Shown in pieces: positions 17,185 through 26,700 of a DNA stretch of 64,000 nucleotides (its first letter is position 1; each line of letters starts with the position of its first letter). The notes below the pieces were generated by a model. The model did no database searches. It saw only the letters and a program-made list of their open reading frames with translations, and had not been told where the DNA came from. The translations under genes were made by a program, and so were the position numbers. Source of the stretch: Photobacterium obscurum (GTDB taxonomy: Bacteria; Pseudomonadota; Gammaproteobacteria; Enterobacterales; Vibrionaceae); NCBI RefSeq assembly GCF_026191635.1, contig NZ_JAKRRW010000012.1, positions 1 through 64,000 on the forward strand, written 5' to 3'.

Positions 17185-17210
17185 GTGATGGCGGCACTTC
17201 CCGCCATCAC
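17185..17210 (-). terminator. stem-loop after the U32 peptidase gene
   Basis: A perfect ten-base-pair GC-rich stem GTGATGGCGG/CCGCCATCAC with a six-base loop lies 11 bp after the stop. The T-run on the minus strand is short and interrupted (TACTTTC), so it is a moderate terminator or a 3'-end stabiliser. Confidence 0.6.
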
Positions 17211-17221
17211 CAGGGGTGTCC

Positions 17222-19495
17222 CTAAAGCCCTTTTACATACTGACTATTGGTTGTTGGGTAAATGACTTTTGCAATCTCCTGCTTAGCATCGACATCTCCG
17301 CTAATCAGATTTTGGAAAAGCTCTACAAGACTAACCTTATCCACATCTACCACTGTTTCAGTTTTTATATCTCTCAAATCAATAAAGAAGTTAGAGAACG
17401 TCTCTGGAATATCATCGACAACATCAGTATTGAGGTAATTACTTTGGCCATACAAAGAATTGTGATCACCCTTTTGCTTATCTAGGACAAAAGATGACTC
17501 TTTCAAGTTGATAATTGAGGCTGATTTCTTACATTTCTTCAGACATTTAGCATCAAAGCTCTTCTTTTTGCATCCAACAGTCTGATGGAATAGGCACTGT
17601 CGGCTCATCAGGAGCATAATCGGATGATAGATACTGTAGTGCAGCTTGAAGTTGTCAGGCCTTATAATGTGTTTTATCTGGTTTTTCTTGATTTCGTTCG
17701 AGATGAACGAACCACAGCAGTTAAACTCTTCTTTCATGCATTGCAGGCTAAAAGAATTGGTAATATTCAGGTAAGGGCCGGCAACCCAATCTATGCCCTT
17801 TTCGTATGCAGCGTAAGCAACGCCTGTATTGTTAGTAACAATCAGTTTAGGCTTCACCTGCTCAAGAAACTCAAGCGCCGCGGTATAGTTCTCACCAATC
17901 AATATTGCAGGGAACCAAGGGATCAGCTTTTCATTATTGGTAAACAACTCAATCAACTGGGATAGCTCGCCACTAATCGAGTCAGGCAGTTGGTAATAAA
18001 TATCAGCTGATGTGGTATTGCATAGTTCCACATCCTTTTTAGTCGAGATCAGGGCAGAAAGCGTTGGCTTGGTTTCTCCCCCGCCCTGCTGATGCAAACC
18101 AGGCTTATCTAAGTTCGACTTCTTTAGCATTGGCGTATTAATCGGTGCAACCAGAGCTTTAGAGCCATTTAATATAAAGGCAATTTTGTCTTTAATGGCC
18201 GCAATATCCTTAAATGGCAAGAACAAGCCATCTTTAAGGCCTTTGGTATTCATCGACTCGATATAATATTCAGCATTATTTAAGCTGTTTAGTTTCTTTT
18301 CTATCGCGTCAACATCAATCGTATATTTGTCCGAGTTGATAAGCACTGTTTCTGATAGCACATCAAATGAGCTATCTGGTGTTTTAACTGTAACAGTTAA
18401 AGGATTATTCGCCTCACCAGCAAGATTAATAGTTATAGGATGCTTATCTATACTTAAATCTTTAATTTTTTCTTCAACTGTTTTAATGATATCTGTTTTA
18501 TCATCGTACAGTTTCTTCTTAACACCCTTAATACTTTCTTCTGTTACACAGCCATATACTTTAGAAAAGTGTTTAACGGCATTATCTCGCGGATTATCAA
18601 TAAACATATTTTTACTGATATCCCCTTTAAGATAAGAGTTTGAGAAGTCACGGTTAAATACGGTATAAAACTCAGTCGTATCGGTCAGTAGTTCATTATT
18701 CTCGCAGTAACTGTCGATCTGTTTTCTCCAGTTATCTACCACAGTATAAACATAATGAGATTTTTTGATTCGACCTTCAACTTTTAGCGAGTACACCCCT
18801 GCATCCGCCAGTTCCTTCATATCAGAATATGCAGAGTTATCTTTCAAGTTGAGTGGATAATCCTTGCCTGCCGCTGTTGTTGCATACTTATCACGACACG
18901 GCTGGCTGCAGCGGCCACGGTTACCTGAATTACCGTTACGAACTGAGCTTATATAACAGAGCCCAGAGAAGCCGATACAATATGAACCATGAACAAATAC
19001 TTCCATTAAGACATCATGCTGATGTCCGAATTGAGCGAGGTGCTTAATTTCCTTAATGTTTAATTCTCGAGATAAATTGACTCGACTTGCAGTCAATTTA
19101 TTTAGAAATAAAATTTGACCCTCGTTATGGGTATTCGCCTGAGTAGAAGCATGAACATCAAGATCTTTAAAATGCTCTTTTAAAATATAAAACAGGCCTA
19201 GATCCTGAACAATAACACCATCAATCTTTGTGTTTACTAACTTATTCAGCAATCGTATGATCGCAGGAATTTCACTTTCCAAGATAATAATATTTAGTGT
19301 TAAAAAGATCTTGCAATTATATTCATGGGCAAGCCTTACAATTCCATTTAAATTATCGAACGTCAGGTTAGTTGCACGATTTCTGGCATTGAAATTATCC
19401 AGACCGCAATATATAGCATCAGCGCCTGCTACTATTGCTGCTTTAATCGATTCAATATCGCCACCAGGTGCCAATAATTCAAATTTGTTTTTCAT
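17222..19495 (-). CDS. peptidase U32 family protein, RlhA-like
   Basis: A 757-residue U32 protein. The N-terminal TIM-barrel motif FELLAPGGDIESIKAAI and AGADAIYCGLD are diagnostic. The cysteine motif includes C173, C180, C196 and C200 (FSGLCYIS, GRCSQPCR), typical of the iron-sulfur U32 RNA hydroxylases. A second cysteine cluster occurs near the C-terminus (CLFHQTVGC, CLKKCKK). Size and the middle domain fit RlhA (23S rRNA C2501 hydroxylation) better than the shorter TrhP, but the protein is about 100 residues longer than E. coli RlhA. The start at 19495 aligns with the family; a TTG at 19522 is possible. It stands alone. Confidence 0.8.
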   Translation of the reverse strand: MKNKFELLAPGGDIESIKAAIVAGADAIYCGLDNFNARNRATNLTFDNLNGIVRLAHEYNCKIFLTLNIIILESEIPAIIRLLNKLVNTKIDGVIVQDLGLFYILKEHFKDLDVHASTQANTHNEGQILFLNKLTASRVNLSRELNIKEIKHLAQFGHQHDVLMEVFVHGSYCIGFSGLCYISSVRNGNSGNRGRCSQPCRDKYATTAAGKDYPLNLKDNSAYSDMKELADAGVYSLKVEGRIKKSHYVYTVVDNWRKQIDSYCENNELLTDTTEFYTVFNRDFSNSYLKGDISKNMFIDNPRDNAVKHFSKVYGCVTEESIKGVKKKLYDDKTDIIKTVEEKIKDLSIDKHPITINLAGEANNPLTVTVKTPDSSFDVLSETVLINSDKYTIDVDAIEKKLNSLNNAEYYIESMNTKGLKDGLFLPFKDIAAIKDKIAFILNGSKALVAPINTPMLKKSNLDKPGLHQQGGGETKPTLSALISTKKDVELCNTTSADIYYQLPDSISGELSQLIELFTNNEKLIPWFPAILIGENYTAALEFLEQVKPKLIVTNNTGVAYAAYEKGIDWVAGPYLNITNSFSLQCMKEEFNCCGSFISNEIKKNQIKHIIRPDNFKLHYSIYHPIMLLMSRQCLFHQTVGCKKKSFDAKCLKKCKKSASIINLKESSFVLDKQKGDHNSLYGQSNYLNTDVVDDIPETFSNFFIDLRDIKTETVVDVDKVSLVELFQNLISGDVDAKQEIAKVIYPTTNSQYVKGL

Positions 19496-19927
19496 AGCGA
19501 TATGACCCACTAGTCTCTTCAACTCAATTTCGGAGGACGTATTCTACCTGTATCCTTTGCACAGTGTCCATAAATGAGAGGCTTGTCACTATCCGATACT
19601 AAGTACCAGTACCATTACCGATGGTGCTTTCAGCAAAAAACACAAGATTCGCGTTTAACATGATACTGCCATGTTAATGATACTACCTAGATAGACACAA
19701 GTTAGGAGATTGCACACCAATAACGTAACACCTTGAATACATATAACAAAAGCTAACACTAGGGTGTATCCCCTTCAGCTATTCTGGCTAATCAAATATC
19801 AGATGTGAATTTTTCTATTTCGTTGGTAACTCTCTCAGGGCAACCTCTAGCAATGAAAATTCAACTACGATCAGTAGTGAAATTATCTAACTTATCTCGC
19901 TAACCATAACAATGCGGACACATCGCT
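19496..19927. other. divergent intergenic region, no gene seen
   Basis: About 430 bp upstream of both the U32 gene (leftward) and the small gene at 19928 (rightward). No clear operator, repeat or small gene was identified. Confidence 0.45.
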
Positions 19928-20233
19928 ATGAAAATGTTAATGAATGTCGATTTTCCTCATGAACCTTTCAACACATTAGTAAAAGAAGGGAAAGTGGGCG
20001 CTGTAATTGAGCGGATTCTTGAAGATCTTCAACCTGAAAATACGTATTTCACTGAGCTTGATGGTACACGAAGTGCTGTCTTGGTCATCAACATCACCGA
20101 TTCATCACAGATACCTCGCTATGCCGAACCGTTTTTCTTGATATTTAATGCCGACTGCCGATTTCGAATCGCAATGACTCCCGAAGATCTTGGAGCATCA
20201 GGGTTAGACGGATTAGGAAAAAAATGGTTGTAA
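19928..20233 (+). CDS. conserved small protein of unknown function
   Basis: A 101-residue soluble protein. The pattern NVDFPHEPFNTLVKEG near the start, ENTYFTELDGTR and SSQIPRYAEPFFLIFNADCRF match a small bacterial family sometimes mislabelled as pantothenate synthetase, with no assigned activity. The ferredoxin-like alternation of strands and helices suggests a dimeric alpha+beta barrel fold. No strong ribosome binding site precedes the ATG; an internal ATG at 19934 or 19940 is possible. Confidence 0.7.
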   Translation: MKMLMNVDFPHEPFNTLVKEGKVGAVIERILEDLQPENTYFTELDGTRSAVLVINITDSSQIPRYAEPFFLIFNADCRFRIAMTPEDLGASGLDGLGKKWL

Positions 20234-20349
20234 CAACGAAAGAACCTTCTCAAAGCGAATCACAACAGCTTAATAACCACAAATAGCGGCCGACTAGATA
20301 ACTAGCCGACCGTTAAGGTTAACAACACCCGTTTCTATAAGCTCAGCCA

Positions 20350-21969
20350 TTAGACCTTAAAAAACTTTAGTTGCTCATTGAGGTCAGCAGAAAGCTCGGC
20401 CAGCGAATGACTCTGTTCAGCCAACGCCGATGCCGCTACACTGATTTCATTACCTGAGTGATGAATGCTACCTACATTGCTATTAACTTCTTCGGCTACA
20501 ACACCTTGCTCTTCTGATGCAGAGGCAATCTGAGCAATCATGTCATTGGAGGCATGCAACTCCTCAACCATCTTCTCGATTTCCTGATGTGTCACCGATA
20601 CAGACTCAACACTGCTACTAACCTCGGCATGGCAAGCCTGCATTGCCTCAGAAGCTAGTTTTGCACTCGCAATCAATGCTTCAATCGTTGACTGGATCTC
20701 CCCAGTCGAATCCTTAGTTCGACTTGCTAACCCTCTAACTTCGTCAGCAACAACAGCAAAGCCTCGCCCCTGATCACCAGCCCGCGCCGCTTCAATCGCC
20801 GCATTCAATGCCAGCAAGTTAGTCTGTTCCGAGATCCCCTGTATCACCATCACCACATCACTGATATCAGTCACACCATGGCGTAATTTATCTACCAGGC
20901 TATCAGCAATTTCCACATTCTCAGCCAGCCTGTTAACCTGCTTAGCTGTCTGCTTCATATGTTCGCCACTGCTTTGAGCCAAAGAGACCACTTGATCAGT
21001 ATTTGCCGCTGCCTTTTCTGAGTTCTGGGCAACATCAGCAATCGTGACCGTCATTTCATTCATCGATGTAGCCAATTGCTCCAACTGAATTCGCTGTGAC
21101 TCAGTATTCGCTGCACTTTGCTCCGTTGTAACGGCTATATTTTTTGCCATATCGGAAGAATTCACGGCTGAATCCATACTAAGTCGCAGTGTTTTATGAA
21201 TACTGTCTAACATGCTGTCTAGTTTTCTACACAAAATGCCAATTTCATCTTTGCGATCTTCATTCATCCTGATCCGAATATCACCGTCAGCGATAGCATT
21301 TAGCTGCTCAACCAACCGATTTAATGGCTGAGTTATATTTCTACCAATGAAGTAAGTCGCGACAATTAGTAGAAAACCTGCAACAAATGCCATTGGTACC
21401 TGTGTCCATACGTCATGCCAGAACGCGGTATTGATATCTTCGACCAAGATCCCCGTACCAATAATCCAACCCCATTCAGGCATTCGCTCAATATAAGAGA
21501 TCTTGTCATACAGCTCATTGCTTGGAGAGCGCCAGCTATATTCGACATACCCTGCACCTTCCCGGTTAGCCAGCTGGGTCATTTCGGCCATGTAATATTT
21601 TCCATTGCCGTCAGTCATCGTACTACCGTCTTGCCCAACCAGGCCCGGCTTTAGTGGATGCATAAGCGTTTTTGAATTAGAGTCAGTAATCCAAAAATAA
21701 TTATTGTTATCAAAACGCATCGCTGCCAACGTTGATTTAGCCTGTTGCTGAGCCTGACTTTCACCAATCTCATCTGACAACTGATGAAAGTATTTCACCG
21801 TACTAACAGCATTTTCCACTAATGAACTGAGCTTATCCTTTCTGTCTTCTAACGAGCTTATTCGCTGACTGTTTAAGCTATACACGCATAGTGCAATGAG
21901 GAAAAAGACTGAAATAACTTCTATCAGCATGATTTTTCTTGAAACGGAGTAATCCTTTAACCTAGCCAT
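20350..21969 (-). CDS. methyl-accepting chemotaxis protein with sCache_2 sensor
   Basis: A 539-residue chemoreceptor. Helix 1 lies near residues 13-30. The periplasmic part contains [17 protein letters not shown] and [10 protein letters not shown], the single-Cache (sCache_2) pattern. Helix 2 is near residues 190-207, then HAMP, then a signalling domain with the hairpin tip [18 protein letters not shown] quoted in part. Small organic acids are common ligands of this sensor type, but the ligand is not known. It is a single gene on the minus strand. Confidence 0.92.
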   Translation of the reverse strand: MARLKDYSVSRKIMLIEVISVFFLIALCVYSLNSQRISSLEDRKDKLSSLVENAVSTVKYFHQLSDEIGESQAQQQAKSTLAAMRFDNNNYFWITDSNSKTLMHPLKPGLVGQDGSTMTDGNGKYYMAEMTQLANREGAGYVEYSWRSPSNELYDKISYIERMPEWGWIIGTGILVEDINTAFWHDVWTQVPMAFVAGFLLIVATYFIGRNITQPLNRLVEQLNAIADGDIRIRMNEDRKDEIGILCRKLDSMLDSIHKTLRLSMDSAVNSSDMAKNIAVTTEQSAANTESQRIQLEQLATSMNEMTVTIADVAQNSEKAAANTDQVVSLAQSSGEHMKQTAKQVNRLAENVEIADSLVDKLRHGVTDISDVVMVIQGISEQTNLLALNAAIEAARAGDQGRGFAVVADEVRGLASRTKDSTGEIQSTIEALIASAKLASEAMQACHAEVSSSVESVSVTHQEIEKMVEELHASNDMIAQIASASEEQGVVAEEVNSNVGSIHHSGNEISVAASALAEQSHSLAELSADLNEQLKFFKV

Positions 21970-22490
21970 TACCTTTCCTATAATAATTTCTTATATGCCA
22001 CAAGGTTTATAATAGACAGCTAAAATACTTTTGCATGGGTTAGTAGCAACTTTCAGAATTGATGTTGTTATTTCATGGAATTACAGTCTAGAAATGCTGC
22101 TTGGCGCGGAATATTACAACTGATTATCGTGCTGCCAAATTAGGTTGTCTCAATGAGAAAGCAGACCTGTACTGAGCTGACAAAGAATCATCGCTGGAAG
22201 TAAGGTTGATCACGGTTTCTATGTATTGTACTGAATTAAATTTCAGCCATTACACTGTTAATGGCCTTTCACACTTCCTGGTTTCGTTATACTCAAGTGC
22301 CAACAACAAAAAGTCTGGGAGCTTTTTGCGACTAATCGAACATTGGTGTATTAAAAGGCAACCATAACCTCACTTTACCTATTCATTTTGAGTAATTACT
22401 TTACAGTGTGCACATATAGTCATACATTGTTGCACCTTAAATAAGACATAACCATACACCAAACCAATAACAAGGTAACCATAGCAAACA
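21970..22490. other. divergent intergenic region, no gene seen
   Basis: About 520 bp between the chemoreceptor and HD-GYP genes. No gene, repeat or sigma-28 type flagellar promoter with correct spacing was found. It is long for this region and may hold an undetected RNA. Confidence 0.4.
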
Positions 22491-23123
22491 ATGATGCCGG
22501 AGCCAGGTTGTCTCATAAACCCCTATACGCTTAAAGGTGATGAGTACCAAAGCCATATTGAACATACACAGTTATTTACTCGATTATTGCTCGAAGTATT
22601 AAAAAATGATTACAGCGAAATTGATGATGAATTTATTGCTGACATTGATATCGCGGCCATCATGCATGATATCGGTAAGCGCTACATTCCAGAATCGATT
22701 GTCTTTAAAAAAGGGCTCTTAACGCAGGATGAGTATGAAATAATGAAAACTCATACGACCAAAGGACATCAGCATTTTTTGGAGACATGCCACCATATCG
22801 ACACTCCTCGTTATCACATGATTAAAGATGTGATCTTATATCACCATGAGCGATGGGATGGCACTGGTTACCCGCAACAAAAAAGCGAGACTGATATACC
22901 GCTAGCCGCTCGTATTGTGGCTCTCGCAGATGTGTTCGAAGCGCTGATCAGCCCACGTTCTTATAAGCTTCCTTATAGCTTTGAAAAGGCCAAGCACATT
23001 ATCTGTGAAAACAGCGGTAGCCACTTCGATCCGAATATCGTACTGGCCTTTGTTAAACAAGAAAAAGCGTTTAGAAAGCTCACTCTATCATTGCAGGCAA
23101 CTTTCAAAATGGAAATAGCGTGA
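22491..23123 (+). CDS. stand-alone HD-GYP domain phosphohydrolase
   Basis: A 210-residue protein that is nearly all HD-GYP domain. The metal and catalytic motifs are present in order: H in IEHTQLF, MHDIGKRYIPES, MKTHTTKGH, LYHHERWDGTGYP and ALADVFEAL. Such enzymes hydrolyse cyclic di-GMP. No receiver, PAS or membrane segment is attached, so activity would be set by expression or by a partner. The ribosome binding site is weak. A C-terminal stretch (HIICENSGSHFDPNIVLAFV) completes the family pattern. Confidence 0.88.
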   Translation: MMPEPGCLINPYTLKGDEYQSHIEHTQLFTRLLLEVLKNDYSEIDDEFIADIDIAAIMHDIGKRYIPESIVFKKGLLTQDEYEIMKTHTTKGHQHFLETCHHIDTPRYHMIKDVILYHHERWDGTGYPQQKSETDIPLAARIVALADVFEALISPRSYKLPYSFEKAKHIICENSGSHFDPNIVLAFVKQEKAFRKLTLSLQATFKMEIA

Positions 23124-23250
23124 GTGATACCAATTATCAAGCTGGACTGTTTCTCGGCAATTTTCAATCTTGCCTAAAGTTTTCATTGGTAACCCAAGTC
23201 AATAGTGTTATTTTTCAAAGAAATACTGACAGTACCAACATGGTTTCAAA

Positions 23251-23634
23251 ATGACGGAAAGATACACAAAAGGCCTAAACAAGCTCAATGAATTAGATTC
23301 CAATGCCGCTGAAGGGTTAATCAATAGCTTCAAAGATATTTGTCCGGATCTTGCCAAGTACACAATTGAGTATCCATTTGGCGATGTGTTACAGCGGGAT
23401 GGACTCGATTTCAAAACCCGTGAGCTTGCTACAATTGCTGCTCTGACAGCCATGGGAAACTGCCAGCCCCAGCTCAATGGACATATTAATGGCGCGCTGA
23501 ATATCGGTTGCACACCCAAAGAGATCACCGAAGTTATTCTTCAGATGTCTGTCTATGCTGGTTTTCCTGCGGCACTGAATGGTATGAACGTCGCAAAAGA
23601 AGTCTTTCTGTCTCGTGACATTATTTCGGAATAG
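23251..23634 (+). CDS. carboxymuconolactone decarboxylase family protein
   Basis: A 127-residue all-helical protein of the CMD/AhpD-like family. The core RDGLDFKTRELATIAALTAMGNCQ is quoted in part; HINGALNIGCTPKEITEVI follows. It has one cysteine before the histidine (NCQPQLNGH) and no CxxC, so it is not an AhpD-type disulfide reductase. Its exact reaction is unknown. It lies 127 bp after the HD-GYP gene on the same strand and is convergent with the large peptidase gene. Confidence 0.88.
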   Translation: MTERYTKGLNKLNELDSNAAEGLINSFKDICPDLAKYTIEYPFGDVLQRDGLDFKTRELATIAALTAMGNCQPQLNGHINGALNIGCTPKEITEVILQMSVYAGFPAALNGMNVAKEVFLSRDIISE

Positions 23635-23650
23635 TGAAGCACGCTCCTAT

Positions 23651-23685
23651 ATAAAAAAACAGCATAGGTACATTTACCTATGCTG
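23651..23685 (-). terminator. Rho-independent terminator of the large peptidase gene
   Basis: A perfect eleven-base-pair stem CAGCATAGGTA/TACCTATGCTG with a four-base loop is followed on the minus strand by seven T. It lies 47 bp after the peptidase stop. The plus-strand side lacks a T-run. Confidence 0.9.
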
Positions 23686-23731
23686 CTTCAGAACATGCTG
23701 TAATGGCCGTTTCACAACGGCCCATCACACT

Positions 23732-26700
23732 TTAATTTTTCTTCTTTCTAGACCACATCACTCCAAATAATGCTAAAAGGCCAAAGAAGTTAATGGAACC
23801 ACCGCTACCTCCACCTTTCTTCGAAGATTCTTGTGGTTTTTTTGCCTCCTCGGGCTTAACTGCAGGAGCTGCCGCAACTTTTAGATTAAATGCGTATTGA
23901 CGCGTACCTTTACCCGGAGTCGTGATCGTCAATGCAAAACCCAGCTCCTCCTCATTGCTCGATGAAGGAAGTCCAACGGTAAGCGTTCTTGCTTCAGGCT
24001 CTAGAATCGTTACTTCAGGACCTTTAACCTGTTCCCACTTAAACTGATAGTCCACACCGTCTTGAAGCTCTGCCAGGCTGTCGGCCTCTAGCATAAACTT
24101 AGACCCAGCAGATCTAACTTCAGTCTCAACATCAATTGGCGTTGGGCCGATATCGCGGATATCAAATCGGATGACTTTTCGGCTCTCTCGGCTATCTTCA
24201 CTGACGGTAAGCTCCAGCTCTACCGCAGAAGATGAACTCACCTCCGGCAACGCCGTTTTAATCTGCATACCTTGCTGCGGAAAACCGGACAATGACGGGC
24301 CACTTAGTTGCTTCCAGTTAAAAGAAAGTATTCCAGTACCAACCCCGGTAGAACCCGACGCATCAAGAACTAACTCACTAAGTTCATTCTGCTCAGCACT
24401 GAAGTCTTTTAATACAATAACCGGATGAGGAATCACTTGCTCGGCAACTTCAATTCGCCACTGGCTCTTGGTATGAGTTTCGCCATCGAATGCGTCAACT
24501 TCAAAAGACAATGTACTGTCTGACGCACTAGCCGGTACTTTAAACTGCAGGCTTGAACCATTAGCGGTCCACGCAGCATCCGCGCCTGACACTTGTCGCC
24601 AAGTTAGCTTAAGTGACGCAGGCCAAGCATCTGGATCCTGGGCATTACCCACAAGCGTGATCTGATCACCAACATTTGCTTGCGCCGGACCTGTAATCGT
24701 GACGGTCGGAGCCTGATTCACATAAGGCGCCCATGAAAGCTGATGAGTTGCAGTCGAGGACGCCTCGCCATCGTTGGCACTAACCTGAACTTGTACCGAG
24801 CCCGCCTCAGTACTTTTGGGGATCGTCAGGCGGATTTTATCCTTGCTTAGCTGCTCAAAAGGAAGCGCCTGCCCTTTGACCTGCCAATTCAGTGTTACCT
24901 TATCTGCAGTTTCATCCTGCCAGCTGGCCTTAATTTCAACCTGCTGGCCTGCTTGAGCATTCGCCGGACCAGTTAAGCTCAATACCGGAGCTTTATTCGC
25001 AGGTTTAACATTAATCACCCGTGTCGCCGTCGCTGTCGTTTCACCATCGCTAACTTCTGCCGTGACTGTAACAGACGTTGCCGTTGTCGCAGCTGGCACT
25101 GTCCACGATAAACTTGGGCCATTTGGCAACGCCGGGGTATCGACTCCGGTAATTTTCCAGCTAACAGTAAGTTTATCTGCTGAGGTTTCCTGGTCTGAAA
25201 CCTGTGCTGCTAAATTCAGTAACTTGCCGGCCTGAACCTCTTCCGGCGCATTAAGGGAAATAGTCGGTGGCGTGTTAATGTGCTTCAACTCAATAATTCT
25301 GGTTTTGATGACAGCCTTATCCACCGGCTCGCGACCATCCCTGACGCGAACAGAAAGCGTCAATGTCTTATCCGTATCAGACTCAGGTGCCGTCCACTGA
25401 ACAGAATTTCCTTGGCCAATCCCCTGGCTGTCAATAAACCATTCAACCATCAGATAGCCTTCGCTGTCCGAATCCGATAGCGCCTCAACAGTAAACGTTA
25501 CGCTCTCACCTTCTTTCACTTCTGACGGAGCGTTTATTTCAAACGTTGCAGGCTGGTTTACCGCGTCGATTTCAACCTTATGCCGAACTGTGCGCGCCTC
25601 TCCGCCCAGTGTCAGCGATGCTTCAATCTCGTAACTAGTGGATTCGGCAAGGTTTGGAATGCTCAGGTTAAAATATTCTCCTTCAGACTGGTTACTTTCA
25701 CCGACAATCTGCCAGTTAACCGCTACTGGATAGCCATCCATCATTGCAGTGAATGAAATCGTCGACATCTCGGAGGCCTTAACCGGGCCTTCAATGGTGA
25801 AAGCAGGAACACAATCCAAAGTCAGTAACTCAGCACTCTTATAATCGGTATATGTCTGAAGTTTCCATTTACCTGAAGATAGCTCCGCAGCACTGTCAGC
25901 ACCTAGCCACAAGGTATTTCCGCTATGTGCCAAGGTTGTCAGATTTATTGTTTGCCCATCTTTAGTCAGCTTAGGCATAGAGCTGATTGGCGTGTCACTG
26001 CTCAGGCGCAAAACATGACGTGTATTATCACTTTCCCACCCCAGCGTCTCGCTAAGATCCAGCCACCATGAGTTATCCTGTTTAGCAAAAGACTGAGTTT
26101 TCGATTGCTGGCCTCCGATTAATGTGAACGGATACGCTTTATCTTGCACCAACCTACCATCTTGAAAATGGCGCAATGTTAAAGGTTGAGAGCTGGCTTC
26201 ACCACACACCAATTGCGGTGTAGGAAGTATCAAGGTTTGCTTTTCACTGGCAGCTAAATTGATATCCATTTCAGCCTGTTCAGGGAAAGCGACGGTTACG
26301 CCTTCTGCCCTTTCGCCTGAATCATTATTAACCAGCGTTATCTTGGTCCCAGAAGTTAGTGGCGAAACTAACGCAACACGTGATTCGGGTTCAACCTGTC
26401 GTGGAAGCAAGTTTGAATTGGTAAGGTGCAAACGATAGAACGCTTCTGCCTGCAGGCTTGGATCCAGTCGACGAGCCGTAGCCAACAAAGCCTGAGATAA
26501 CTCGCGATAAGAAACATCCGCAGAAAGCCCAGCAAAAGACTCCAGCACAATATGATCAGCCAGTTTTCGTCCCTCAGCCTCACCGTGAACCTTGATCAAA
26601 TCTTGCATTGCCGCGAGCAACGGTTGAGCAAGCATCGGCTCGAAAAAGACCTTGCCGTCCGGACCATCAATACCACCGTGGGAGCCGGAAATTGCCTGTT

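Noticed and set aside
20282..20325. Imperfect hairpin after the chemoreceptor gene
   Set aside because: Two internal mismatches and no T-run make terminator function doubtful.
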